64,000 nt of DNA from Gnetum montanum. Its lineage: Eukaryota > Streptophyta > Gnetopsida > Gnetales > Gnetaceae. Below are positions 1 to 10,731 of the stretch, in pieces. The notes under the pieces are model-generated. The model was given only the letters and a program-made list of their open reading frames with translations. It searched no databases and was not told the DNA's origin. The stretch is from positions 422,421 through 486,420 of the forward strand of contig MNCI01009017.1 in assembly GCA_015680685.1 (NCBI GenBank), written 5' to 3'. The position numbers were made by a program, and so were the translations under genes. Numbering within the stretch: position 1 is the stretch's first letter; each line of letters begins with the position of its first letter.

Positions 1-2
1 AA

Positions 3-1067
3 TTAACAAAGTTAATTGCAGAAAATAAGAAGGTGGTAGGGGAAAAGGAGATGACCACTTGGGATGCCTCCGTAGCTCAAGTGCAAACTCATGCGCATCT
101 TAAGGCACTCAAGGCCTTAGAAGAAGAAAACAAGTAGTTGGTTGCTGATAACCTTCGGTTGACTTCTATGGAGAAACAAAATAATGTTTTCAATGAACAC
201 TTTCATCAGTTACAAGAACAGTTCATTCAGGTCAACCGAGATGTAAGCTGTTTGGCCAAAGAAAATCGAACCCTCTAAATGGAGGAGGTACGCGTCGTTT
301 GAAAAAAATCAGCTATCAAGATCAACGCGTGGTAGAATGAGGCTAAATGAAACAAGAAGCTGAAGGAGCATTTCTGTGATTAGGTGGGGATGTACAAACA
401 AATCCTAGAGAAGGAGATCCATATGGCCAAGGCTCAAATCAACAACATCAGTACTTAGCACACTGATTGGAGGGCCATATTGGACACTTATGCCTTCACC
501 CACCAAGCGGAAATTAAGAACCGGGACCTGTAGATCCAAGACTTGACAAAGTACATGGAGTTGGCAAACCTTAGATATGCCAACCTAGCCATGTTAACGG
601 CAGGACGCCTGAGATTAGAGCTTGAGCAGAAGGTAGCTTCCACCCATATCAAATATGAAGCTGAATTTGCAGAGCGTAAGAAGCTGGTTGAGAAACTAGA
701 TGTCGCAAATTTTGAACTTGCAGTGGTAAAAGAAAGCTACCAAGGGCAAAAAGATGTTGCAACTGACTTGGCTCGACGGCTAACAAATCTTCATGAATAC
801 AAAGGCAAAGCCAGAGCCTATGAAAAGGAACGACAAGTGTTCGTCGCATGGTACATCAAAGCTAATCAGATGTTCCCGCAACTACCCTGTCCATGGGAGG
901 TGCTGACTTCGTTAAACATCGAAACATTAGCATGGACAACACAAGATCCTTGGATCGAAGAGGAGAAGCTTCAGGAAATTCTTCAATGTCGTCAACCTTC
1001 CAAGCTTGGAGCAAGTGACAAAGGGAAAGCATCCATGGAGGAGCCACCGCCACTAGGAACTACATGA
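3..1067 (+). pseudogene. ORF3 coiled-coil protein, C-terminal part (E1)
   Basis: One reading frame can be followed from base 3 to the stop at 1065-1067. It matches the C-terminal part of ORF3 in element C almost residue for residue. About eight in-frame stops lie before 540; 543-1067 is open (174 residues). The protein is rich in E, K, Q and L in heptad-like spacing, so it is a predicted coiled coil. Near the end it has the conserved MFPQLPCPWEV block and it finishes with MEEPPPLGTT, an ending shared with A and C. Several stops are CAG-to-TAG changes relative to C (for example 135-137), which fits cytosine deamination. The function is unknown; the position is the env-like slot of an Athila element. 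Confidence 0.8.
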
Positions 1068-1226
1068 GTTCCACATTTTTGTAGTTGTAGTATTTTTTCT
1101 CTGTGTTGTGTTTTCCCACATTGCAGCATTAGTCCATTTCTTTTTCCAGTTAATAATCCCATACCTATCCACTGTGTAATTAATGAATATTTTTCTCCTT
1201 GTAACTCGAGGATGAGTTTTTATTCA

Positions 1227-1238
1227 GTTGTGGGGATA
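1227..1238 (+). other. Polypurine tract of E1
   Basis: GTTGTGGGGATA directly precedes the 3' LTR. The same G-rich tract, TGTGGGGGTA in its better preserved form, abuts the 3' LTR of A, B and C. It is the expected plus-strand primer of reverse transcription. Confidence 0.8.
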
Positions 1239-1258
1239 TGATGAGACGTGATTCGCAT

Positions 1259-1366
1259 AGGCTGCGATATCGTGTACGCGATATCGGGTCTGCAATGATA
1301 TCGCATCCCTCGCAATATCGCGTCTTTCCTACGATATCGCGTACACGATATCACAGTCTGCAACCA
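1259..1366 (+). promoter_or_regulatory. U3 palindromic array upstream of TATA (E1)
   Basis: Four to five copies of GATATC-centred inverted repeats, several expanded to CGATATCGCGTACGCGAT-type palindromes, end just before the TATA box at 1370. The same array occupies the U3 of B, C, D and the solo LTR in A. The position suggests an enhancer or protein-binding array; that role is inferred. Confidence 0.65.
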
Positions 1367-1688
1367 TATCTATAAATAAGATGAAGCTCTCCCTTGTTAA
1401 GGATCCTAGTTTTAGAGTAGCAAAACTTTGGCAGTTTGATCCCTCCAGAATTAGATTTTTTTCCCATGTCTGCCTGCAGTGTGGTGAATGTAATTGTACA
1501 GTGTCTTTATTCGAGTGTGCCATACTTGGACACCCACATGATTGATAATAAAGATCGAGATTACTTCATCATTGTAGAATTAACTTTGTTATTTATTTAT
1601 TAATTATTTACTATTTTCTCTCTCTCACCATTAAACTCCTAGAATGTGGAACGAGTACGACTTGATTACGAGCATTTAAGTGTGACTG

Positions 1689-1810
1689 CTTGGTAGCCCA
1701 GTGGTGTAGCTAGGATCTACGCTTGGTAACCCAGTGGCATATCTGGGGTCTACACTTGGTAATCCCAGTGGTGTACCTAAGACCTATGCTTGGTAGTCCC
1801 AGTGGTAGTC
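1689..1810 (+). repeat. 33-bp minisatellite in U5
   Basis: CTTGGTA-rCCCAGTGG begins at 1689, 1722, 1755 and 1789, giving units of 33-34 bp. Element C has the same array on the - strand, with ACCAAG recurring at 50468, 50502, 50535 and 50568. A and D carry shorter versions. Confidence 0.85.
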
Positions 1811-2150
1811 ATGCACGAAGTCCAAGATGTGTACGGTTGATCAAGGAATCGGTTGCTCGTCGTACTTAGGCTAGATTAGATTTTCTTATATTTTCCTCCT
1901 AGTTTAGTTTAGTTAATATTATTTTCCACTACCTTCAGGAGTAGCATAGATTAGGAAACACATCATACACCTCATCTAGACTAAACCATACGTGACATAT
2001 GAAATACTAGTCTAGGTGGGAAGACAGCGAACTGCGACCTAAGGCTAACTATCTAGGTGCCACAACTAGTTCATCTATGGTGTTCGACCGGATCGTGCAT
2101 GTGACGCTCATTTCATATGGTTGAGTGTAGGGGTACCTCACCACTCATCA

Positions 2151-4679
2151 CCTAGCATTCGTATTTTCCATGGAGGGGTTTTTACTGAAGATGCAGGGCT
2201 TGAAACATGACTAATGACATTATCCTCATTTTGATAACTCGTACTAGGCTCATTAGTGGACGAACCCATAGGAATGGCATTTAGCAATGTTGGTTTTGGT
2301 GGTCCCAATTTGTATTGATGGTTTTCCATTTCTAAACATTCTCTTGTTAGTCTATTGGTAAGATGTTCTTGCAAATGTCACAGGGGAAAGGAGGTGGGTT
2401 GTGTATCAGGGAATTTTGGCACCTGGATTACAAAGGGAATGAGTCGGTTTTCAGATTGTATGGTTGTGGCTGCAATAGAAGGAGGTACATGGATGATGAA
2501 TGGTTTTGATGGTGTGGGGAATGTGCACATGGTGAAAGGGATTTGAGGATATGTTGGGGTAGGTGTGTTTTTTGAATGCCCACAAATCACAAAATGTTTT
2601 CGAGAAATGTCTTGTCTATCTTCCACATGGATAGTATTAATCACATATGGTGCATCATTGGTATTGGTATTGAGAGGATCCTTGTAGACCCCCATGGATT
2701 GGTTTTGGGGTCTTACTGGGTTTGCCTCATCGAACACCACTTCACCCCTATCAATCATGTGTTGTATGTCTTGTTTCAACGTAAAGAAGTAATCAGTCCC
2801 ATGACCACACTGTTGGTGATATTCACAAAACCTATCCAACCTAAAGCCTTTTGGAATGGGAGGTTCGTTGGCTGTTGCTAAGGATGGATTTTTGACCAAT
2901 TTACAAAAGCAATCATGTCTTTGTGAGGCCTCAGGAGACATTTGTTTGTGTTGAATTAGCCCGATCTTTAGAAGTTGATCAAGTAGTTGTGAAGGCTTCA
3001 TGGGCAATGGTGTGTATTGAGCAGGGTCTTTCCTTTCAAAGGTACGGGCATGACCTATGTTTTTAGTTCTATTTGAAGAATTTTTAGGTGTAGGAGTGGG
3101 TGTGGTTCTTTCATAGTTGTTTGGAATAGCAGGTTGTTTTCCCTTTTGTCCTNTCCTTAAGGATGGTAAGAAGATATGTTTCAGGAATAGGTTCATGAAA
3201 TTCATTCAGGGTAGCGCTCCATCTTTGGATAAACTTCTGTGCTGGCTCTAAAGGTGCTTGTTTAATTTGAATCAAGCTATTTAGCGTGGCTTCAGGTTTT
3301 AGATTGTATTTTAAACAGGTGACAAATTGGTGCAAAAAATCCTCCAAAGAATATATAGAGCTATGAGGTAAGGCTTAGTACTAGTCTAAGGCTCTTCCTA
3401 TTAAGGACATAGAAAACACACGCAGAATTACACAGGGCCATGCTTGAAGCAAAAGACTTTTGGTTTGAAACATCACTAGGTGGGCATTTAGGTCTCCCTC
3501 TCCATTGTGCTTGGTCAACTGAGGTAACGAGACTCCCTTTGGCAAGGTTAAGGATGGAACTAAGGGGTCAATTTGGTCATCTTGATAGAAATCTAGTACT
3601 TTGACTTCCTCATTGCTCAAAGTTTTAAGGCCTTTTAATTCCTCTGCCAAAGAGTGCATCATTTTTTATGTGTCTACCCATTCTTGGGTGGTAGGAAAAC
3701 TAGTGGATTGAGTAGATTGTGGATGATAATGATTTAATTGTTGCATTGTTTGTGGAAAGAGAGGTAGTTGGGCTAACGTTTGTTGTGGTGGGATGGTATT
3801 CGGAACTGAGACTACCGGTGGAACCCACTACCCAACCACAGGTTGTGAGATAACATCCTAAACATGTTGGATGTGCACTTGAGGTATGTAATGGGTGGAT
3901 GTGGAAGCTAGTATGACCGATGGCATTCCAATCACTTAAGGTTGAAAAATTGACTCTGCGTTGGTTTGGGGAAGGAGTTTTTGGGACTGTACTTGTGGAG
4001 GAATGATGGAAGTAGATGCATTAGAGTGAATATTATTAGGTACGGAGAAGATAGGAATGGAAGTAGGTACCTCTTGTCAGGAAACTAGTGCTTGAGTATT
4101 TGTGGATGAAGGACGAAGTACAATTTCTTCTAGGAAAGGGTGGAATAATGGGTTTGTGTAGGCATGGGGAGTAACGGTATGGTAGAAATCTCCATGTTCA
4201 GATTGAGCAGCAAAATCATCTTCCTCATCTTGAGGCTCTATTGGCAGTAGTTGTAAGGCTTGACTTCTATCCATAAGAAGCTGGGATATGAGTTTATGAT
4301 GGTTTTCAGATAGTGGGATTATGTCAAATGCTGAGGGGATGAACTCACGTCCTCCTTTGTGGATAAATCCATATTCTCGCTTTGCTTCCCTTTCTATACG
4401 GTCGATAGGTAAGTTGGCTTAGATTTTGACACAGATGAAGTTATACTGTTTGGGTGTAAAAGTCGCATGAGTAGGGACTTTTCCCTATAGCCTGAGTGAC
4501 TGGCATGTAGGGCCTTGAGGATTTATGTGTTCAATAACGATTATGGATTCCGTAGCAGTCACAGGGTTTGAAGTTTCAGCGATTGGTAGTGTTACTGGGT
4601 TGATTTGGAAGGATTCCATGACTGGGCTAGATGAATGGAGTTGGATTGCAAGTAGTTGCACCGTGATCAGCGTGACCAA
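2151..4679 (-). pseudogene. Gag of element F (Tat/Ogre type), truncated
   Basis: Structural capsid/nucleocapsid polyprotein. Reading leftward from about 4679: a Pro/Gln/Thr-rich N-terminal region, a segment around 3660-3380 (SLAEELKGLK, then LPKGVSLPQL), the gag domain at 3370-3180 (FLHQFV, KQAPLEPAQKFIQRW) and a knuckle-like FCEYHQQCGHGTDYF followed by LKQDIQHMIDRGEV at about 2800-2700. About ten in-frame stops are scattered through it. The frame changes exactly at the ambiguous base 3153, so that shift may be a sequencing artefact. The C-terminus and all of pol are cut off by the E1 insertion at 2150. Confidence 0.75.
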
Positions 4680-4850
4680 ACCGATCGAACCACATCATGA
4701 TAGAGAACAAGCTCAGCATGACTCATAGAGCAAGATCAGCATGACTCACAGAGCAAGCTTAGCGTGACTCACAGAACAAGCTCAGTGTGACCTCATAGGA
4801 CAAGCTCAGTGTGACCAATAGGACAAGCTTAGCATGACCAATAGGGACAT
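4656..4850. repeat. Short tandem repeat with AGC(G/A)TGAC core
   Basis: About seven degenerate units of 22-25 bp, roughly 'ACAAGCTCAGCATGACTCA', lie between the F LTR and its gag. The TGAC core is the same one that fills the 200-bp repeats at 6291-6888 and the cluster at 6066-6150. Confidence 0.75.
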
Positions 4851-5144
4851 GAGAGATGAAAAAGTTTTGACAGGTAGCATGATCTACATTTTAACAATGG
4901 CAAATATGGCCCTCCTTCTAGTGCCAAAAACTGTACTGACCTAAATCATCGGTGTAAGGCTGGAAGGGAAACAGACATCAAGAGATTGTTAGGTAGACAT
5001 AGCTAACCCTGCCTTTGCCTGAGGACAAGCTAGAAAATTAAATGAAGGTAGAGTGCCTTGGATGGTGTACACACAAATCAACCAAGTACTTCCCCCAGCA
5101 TAAGTTATGGCTAGCATTGGGGTTATCGTAAATGATGTCTTACA

Positions 5145-5310
5145 AATGTGTAAATGCGTGTAAAATGTAAACATGAGCCATGAGATGTAAGATGTAAGAC
5201 ATAAATGTAAACGTAAGGCGTAAACAAGATGTAAACTAAATTGAATGTGTAAACTGAACGTAAATTAAATGTAAGTAGAAATGTAAACAGAACGTAAAAT
5301 AGAAAATGAA
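5145..5310. repeat. ATGTAAAC-type short repeat in F leader/U5
   Basis: Variants of ATGTAAAC, ACGTAAA and ATGTAAG recur every 8-15 bases over about 165 bp, giving a degenerate low-complexity array. It lies downstream of the - strand TATA box, so it would be transcribed. Function unknown. Confidence 0.6.
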
Positions 5311-5565
5311 AATAATGTTTGGTTGGCAAAATGGAAATAATGTATTGATAGAAAAGATGTGCACCGGTTAAAGCATAGCTGCGTGTAGATGGTAGGTCGA
5401 AAGCCTAGCCTTGGGGTGATGTAACATGATGATGTGATGTGATGAATGTGAGAAATTCTTGGATGCCAATAGTAAGGTGTGCTGAGTGCCCAAGGATTGC
5501 AGGTTCTGTACTTTCTTAGAATTGCCAATGTCTCCAATTGCTAACCTCCTCTTTCATGTGAATTG

Positions 5566-5582
5566 ATAGGGTATTTATAGGG
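5566..5582 (-). promoter_or_regulatory. TATA box of F 5' LTR
   Basis: On the - strand the sequence reads CCCTATAAATACCC, a good plant TATA box facing the F gag. The sequence to the right (upstream on this strand) would be the U3 of the LTR. Confidence 0.6.
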
Positions 5583-6290
5583 TTGGGCTGGGCTTGGGCA
5601 TAGAATTCCAGAATGGGATCAATGGTTGGGAGTAAACAAGAAAATGGATCAATCAACATGTGTCCAATGGATAGTTGTGCACAAGTTGGATGTGTGTCGG
5701 ACAGTTGTGCATGAGTTGGATGTGTGTCGACAAGCTATGTTTTTGACTAGGTGCATTGCATTTTACAACTCATGGGTTACTCAAGCCCATGAAAGTACAT
5801 TTAATTTACATCGTGAGGGCTTGACATGCCCACACATGTGGATTTACAATGAAATTTACAACAAGAGAAATTTGACCTTGGCTGGCTTGACCATGGATCA
5901 ACCACTCCAGGATGTTGAGATGTCGAGATGTCGATTTGAGGCTATTCGAGGCATCTCTGTTTGACCAGGGCTTCCAACGTGAGTTTTCTAGGCTTCAATG
6001 TGTCTTTAGTGTGCGTTTGAAGTGTTTTTGTGCAAGCATGATTGGGAGTGATGCTACAGTCATGCTAGACATTCACGCTGGGCATGACCCCAGCTTGACC
6101 TAAGCATGAGTCATGTTGGGCGTGACCTCAGCGTGACCTAAGTATGAGGTGGAAAAAGATGCAATTTTTTGACACAAAATTTGGAATTTTTTGAAGCCTA
6201 TTTCTAGGTACAATTGCTACCTACCTATGTGTGATCTGGATCTGGAAATTTAAGCTTGGATGTGTTTGATTTGGAGCCTGTTTTGAATAG

Positions 6291-6888
6291 GTCACGCTGT
6301 GGTCACACCCAGCGTGACTGCCGAACGTGACCTGTAGTGTGACCTACAGTGTGACCTCAAAAACTTGTAATTTTGAGCTAAAATCTAGAATTTCTAAAGG
6401 CTGGTACTCATAGTTATCAATATTGGACCCTGAGGATGACTTGAACCCTTGAAATCAAGTCATTTTGACTCAATTTTGGGGGCTCTAAACATTGGTTACG
6501 CTGTAGTCACGTCCAGCATGACTGCCCAGCGTGACCTGCAGTGTGACCTACAATGTGACCTCAAAAACTTGCAATTTTGAGCTAAAATATGAAATTTTTG
6601 AAGGCTGGGGCCCATAGTTATCAATAGTGGACCTTGAGGATGACTTGCACCCTTGAAATCAAGTCATTTTGACTCAGTTTTAGGGCTCTAAAAGTTGGTC
6701 ACGTTGTGGTCACGCCCAGCATGACTGCCTAGCGTGACCTGCAGTGTGACCTCAAAAACTTGCAATTTTGAGCTGAAATATGGAATTTTTGAGGGCTAGG
6801 ATCCATAGTTATCAATAGTGAACCCTGAGGATGACTTGCACCCTTGAAATGAAGTCATTTTGGCTCAGTTTTGAGGCTCCTAGAGTTG
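6291..6888. repeat. Three tandem ~200-bp repeats in F U3
   Basis: Units start at 6291, 6495 and 6698 (204, 203 and 191 bp), and a fourth starts at 6889 but breaks off. Each opens with GTCACGCTGTGGTCACGCCC and carries several AGCGTGACC boxes, then CTCAAAAACTTGCAATTTTG and a block ending near CAAGTCATTTTGACTCA. The third unit lacks one 12-13 bp TGACC box. They lie upstream of the TATA box on the - strand, as U3 enhancer repeats do. Confidence 0.9.
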
Positions 6889-7209
6889 GTCATGCTGGGG
6901 GCAAGCTAGCTTGACAGTGTGATCAAGCTGGCTTAAGCAACTTGGACTTGAGTTTCATGCCTTAGTCAAATTTTTCCTCCCGAATGCTTGAAAGGGCTTG
7001 AGTTGTTCTTGTTTCAAAGTCTTAGGCAAAAATTAGCAGTGTTTCAACTTTGTGGTTAAATAGTGTGATGAAAAAACATGATATTAAAGTTCTTCATTCT
7101 AGGTTCTATTCTCATTTTTTTGCTTGTTAAACTAGGTAATACTTCAATGGTGTTGCATTATACTTTCTTTTTTACAAAAGTATAACATAAGATATATAGT
7201 CCAATTAAC

Positions 7210-7295
7210 ACTTTATAACTCATCATTACTTACTAGAATCAAACACATAACTTGAAATATCCAAATCAAGAGCCTCATCACTAGGCATTATTTGT
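7210..7295 (-). repeat. tRNA-like SINE relic
   Basis: On the - strand CCTAGTGATGAGGCTC resembles a pol III A box region. About 35 bp later GTGTTTGATTCTAGT resembles a B box. A sister copy with the same order is at 47010-47100. Next to it, 7160-7190 forms an imperfect hairpin. The 6960-7450 stretch holds nothing else I recognise. Confidence 0.4.
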
Positions 7296-7449
7296 AAGAT
7301 TGTACACCTGATTAGACATTCCTAAAATTGATTTTTTTTCCATGTTGGTTTTTATGTTTTCTACTTAGTGTTAAGCATGTTATGTAATCTAAAAATTTTT
7401 CTTCTTATTAATATTATTTTTGCTGATATTCATTTTGATATTTTATCAT

Positions 7450-9170
7450 ATCTATGTAGATGCAAAGAATCTATTAGACAAATGAACCTATTCAAAATAC
7501 ATTAGTAACAATAAATCCTAAGTATAATAGATGTGTTCAATATTCATGAAAATTGAACATGTCTTCTATATAATTCATTAGAACTTAGATTAGAGCTTGA
7601 ATAGCTTATACAAAGACTCACTTAAGATTTGTTATTTTCTTCTAAGGAAATCTATTTTACAACATTCTAATAATAAAGGTTGCCCATCTTCTATTACTTT
7701 TAATAAACATAGTTGACATATTCTATCTTCATGCTACTCATTATTTCATTTTTCCTATTTTAGCTCAAAGATGATGTAATTCTATTCTTACTTTATTAAT
7801 TTATGCTCTCATGGATATTGGAATTTTTGCATGTAGATATTCCATTTCATCATGTTTGATACCTCTAATATTTTTTCAATAAAATGGAATCTTGTTTGTA
7901 TTTATTTCTTATTTTCAAATCTTCCTAAACTTTCTTTGTAGTAATTTTCAAGCTTGTTCGATATTTACTATTCCATCAATATGATCAATACCTCTCTTTT
8001 TTATAGTCATAATTATGCTTCATGGAACTTCCTCTATTATTAAGATTTTAAAATTTTTCTTTTGAAATCTTATTGCTATTTCTATTTCTAAAGTATAATG
8101 TTAAAAACTAATACATTACTTTAGCTTCTAATGACAAAATATTTTGATTTTAATGAAAGTATTGCATATGGAACTTCAATTTTTATTTTAAATTTGTCCA
8201 CCAAGGACTGTTTGTGAATTGTTTTAATTTTTTCCATGATTTTTGATCAAGACTTAAATCCCATACCAAAAATTTTTAAAGCACTATACTTTGAACAAAT
8301 ATTTATAAAAGATATTTTTGAATTATTCAAGTCTAAATATTGTGATTGCTACATTTTCTGTTTGTTATATAAAAGAGCTTCCATCCATTTGCAACTCGTT
8401 ATGATATACAATGCTTTCACTTATAATTTTGAGAGCACTCTACTCCTAAATATTTGTAAGTATTCACAATCTTAAGTCTTTTATTATTTAGCTAGAAAGT
8501 GTAATATCTCTTATTAGTTCCATAAATTAGAAATTTTATTTTGTTAACATTAACCTTCATTTTTGTATATTTACAAAATTTTTGTAGTTGATGAAACATT
8601 AAATTTAACCTTGTTTCTTAATTTACAATTAATGCTACATTATTTACAAATATTAGAAGTTGTATTCATGATTGTTCCACTTTAATAACATGATCTGTAG
8701 GCATCTCTTTAATCTACTCTTCTAGTTCATCTCTTTAACTTCTATTACATGGTAATAATTTTTTGTAGCCTATAGTAATATGTCTTCTAATTGAACTTTA
8801 AAATTTTTTATTTTAAAATTTTTTTTTTACTTCTTATTGGAAAGATTTTAGATCTATAGTTATAATATGTTTTTTTTTTCTAATTTTTGAAATTTCTCAT
8901 AGTTAGAATGCATTACTTTAATGGAAATTTATATAAAATGGTGTATAGATTATATTAATTTACCAAAAACTTAAAAGTCAATGAGTCTTAGTATATTGTA
9001 AGGGTTGGTTAGTAGTAAATCAATACATAAACATCTTTCTTTGTTTTCAAAAGTAAGTCTTAAGCTTGATGAAAATTCTTCAATTTCATTTAAAATGATA
9101 AGATTAAGGCATGGTCTCCATTCTAACATGTATTTTCTATTGATTGATTTAGTATTTTGGAATGACAAAA
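7450..9170 (-). pseudogene. LINE ORF2, reverse transcriptase C-terminal part
   Basis: Non-LTR reverse transcriptase relic. At the right end, 9168-8971 resembles the RT block after the QG-x-PLSP motif (ILNEIEEF, then a degenerate LFADD region). Further left are a segment like the post-catalytic thumb (DGSSFI, IEVPYAILSLKS around 8200) and a C-terminal Cys motif CQLC with LLLEC at about 7730-7620, typical of plant L1-like ORF2. It is full of stops and frameshifts. The upstream endonuclease part lies beyond the copia element at 35819-36047, so the copia landed inside this LINE. Confidence 0.6.
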
Positions 9171-10394
9171 TATTATACTCATTATAGTACTACATTGTTT
9201 GATCAAGTTATTCATGCCTAAAGACTTCAATTCAATATAAGTACTTGTTTGGTCGACTAATCCCATAGTAGGTTGATCAACTTGAAGACTTATCAAGTTG
9301 AGGAATGGTAAAATTATATAGAAGTTTAGTTAATCAACCTCCATTTAGATCAACCTTTCCACTTGCCATGAAAACATAGATCAATGAAAATTAAGCACTT
9401 ATAAGGTCAACCAATCTTGGCTTAAGTCAATTGTCTTAGAAGTAGAAAAATCTTAGAGGATAGAAAAATGTATACTTCTTAGGTCAACTAATCTTGTGAT
9501 AGGTTGACCTTCCCATATATTCAAAAATTTTAGATGTAGGAAAAGAAGCAATTGTTAGGTCAACCTTTCATTTGATAGGTTGATCAACTAGATTGATAGG
9601 TTGACCTATCAAGGTGACATCAACAAAAAATAACTATTTTGAAAACTTATGGACATAGTCATTGTATAACCATTCATTGAAAAGAGCATAAAAGGATATT
9701 ATTGGGAGCATGATATGATAAATCTAACAGGTAGAAAGTTGAGGACATATTAGCACCAATTTTATTCCATGCAGCTCTTTGTAAAGAGGCTTTGTGAATC
9801 CTTCATGAAATCTTGTTTGTACTTTTCATTATTATTCCCTTTGTCTTTATCTCTTCTTGAATCTTGTACTTCACATGGATGTACTTTATATATTGAGATT
9901 TTTAATAAACATATGTATATTAAAAAGTCACTATTTTTATTAGTGAGGGAGGATTCACTTTGAAGATTATAAAAGGAAGATTAACAACTCATAAACTATG
10001 AAGACTATAAAAGGAAGATTAACAACTCATAAACTAACTTTGATGAAAGACCGACAATCCACAAACTAGCATTTAAGACTTTTCTTAATGCAAAATGGAA
10101 CTAGAGAAAAGAGAAGGTAATTACACTCATGTGAGTGGATCAAGCCTAAGCTGAACCACTATAAAACTAGTATGTTCTTTATGTGATTTTTTCTTTTAGT
10201 TTTTGGCTTTGTTCATCAATTTCTTAAATTTCTATCACATTGATGTTATTGGTTAAGAATCAATCGATTCATGTAAAATCAGTATTCTTATTTGGTTAAT
10301 GAATATTTTATAAGTCACTTAGTTTTAATTTATGGATTAACATTTTTAATCTCTTTATTTATATCCTACTTCTAGGATGCTTTCTTGATCCACA
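9171..10394 (+). repeat. 5' LTR of copia K
   Basis: It aligns with 34655-35818: CAAGTTATTCATGC at the start matches CAAGTTGTTCATGC, and GGATGCTTTCTTGATCCACA at the end matches TGATGCTTTCTTAATCCACA. It contains many 'AGGTTGACC / GGTCAACC' half-sites between 9230 and 9620. The left border is uncertain by some tens of bases. Confidence 0.7.
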
Positions 10395-10396
10395 AG

Positions 10397-10411
10397 TGAT
10401 ATCAAAGTAGG
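10397..10411 (+). other. Primer binding site of K (tRNA-iMet type)
   Basis: TGATATCAAAGTAGG follows the LTR by two bases. It is a decayed form of TGGTATCAGAGC, the usual complement of initiator tRNA-Met in plant copia elements. Confidence 0.7.
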
Positions 10412-10429
10412 TCTCTTGAGTTTTGGATT

Positions 10430-10731
10430 AATACATATCAAGAGTAGTGCTTGTTTTCATCATGTTTATTTCATGTGCTTAATCTACACATAAGCCTTTA
10501 TATTTCAATGGTTCAAACTACATTTATTAGAATATTATGATGAGATGTTTTCTATAATCCTTGGACTTTAAAATTTAGCCTCTTATGGAGCATGACTATT
10601 TAGATCTAATATAAAGCCATACAATTCCTAGTAGCAATGCTTACACTAGGTTAACGAACAAAAGTTAGTGGACTGATGAAGAAAAGAAGTAACATGTTTT
10701 AAGTAAAAATATTATGAATTCTCTATATTAT
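10430..10731 (+). pseudogene. Copia Gag, N-terminal part (K)
   Basis: Relic of the copia-type gag polypeptide. The frame shows the NYIYW-like start of the domain and then WTDEEKK, a hallmark just upstream of the central gag helices. It stops at the ATTAT target duplicate where element A is inserted and resumes at 24919. Stops are frequent. Confidence 0.6.

Larger units (their letters stand above)
1..2150 (+). mobile_element. Athila-like gypsy element E1, 3' part
   Basis: This is the right-hand end of a + strand element whose body lies left of the window. The order is the C-terminal half of ORF3, a 3' untranslated stretch, a polypurine tract and the 3' LTR. The LTR ends in CTCATCA, like those of elements A-D. 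It is inserted in the gag of a - strand element (F), because F coding sequence starts immediately after 2150. The five bases after the LTR (CCTAG, 2151-2155) should be the target duplication. The left flank is outside the window, so this is not proven. Confidence 0.88.
1239..2150 (+). repeat. 3' LTR of E1 (912 bp)
   Basis: It begins TGATGAGACG and ends CCACTCATCA, the family termini. U3 is only about 130 bp and is filled with CGATATCGCG-type palindromes. A TATA box (CTATAAATAAG) is at 1370-1380 and an AATAAA signal at 1547-1552. The long R/U5 part carries a 33-bp minisatellite at 1689-1810. No coding capacity. Confidence 0.9.
2151..6960 (-). mobile_element. Tat/Ogre-like gypsy element F, 5' part
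   Basis: A - strand element of which only gag, leader and the 5' LTR remain in the window; its pol would lie left of E1, which interrupts gag at 2150. The gag type (Pro/Gln-rich N-terminus, gag domain, then a C-x2-H knuckle followed by LK-x2-I-x2-hI) is typical of the Tat/Ogre lineage. The LTR has no family resemblance to elements A-E1. The right LTR end is not sharply visible and is placed near 6960 after the last long repeat. Confidence 0.6.

Noticed and set aside
649-1053. Reverse-strand frames opposite ORF3 of E1
   Set aside because: Shadows of the + strand coding sequence; no homology between copies in that frame.
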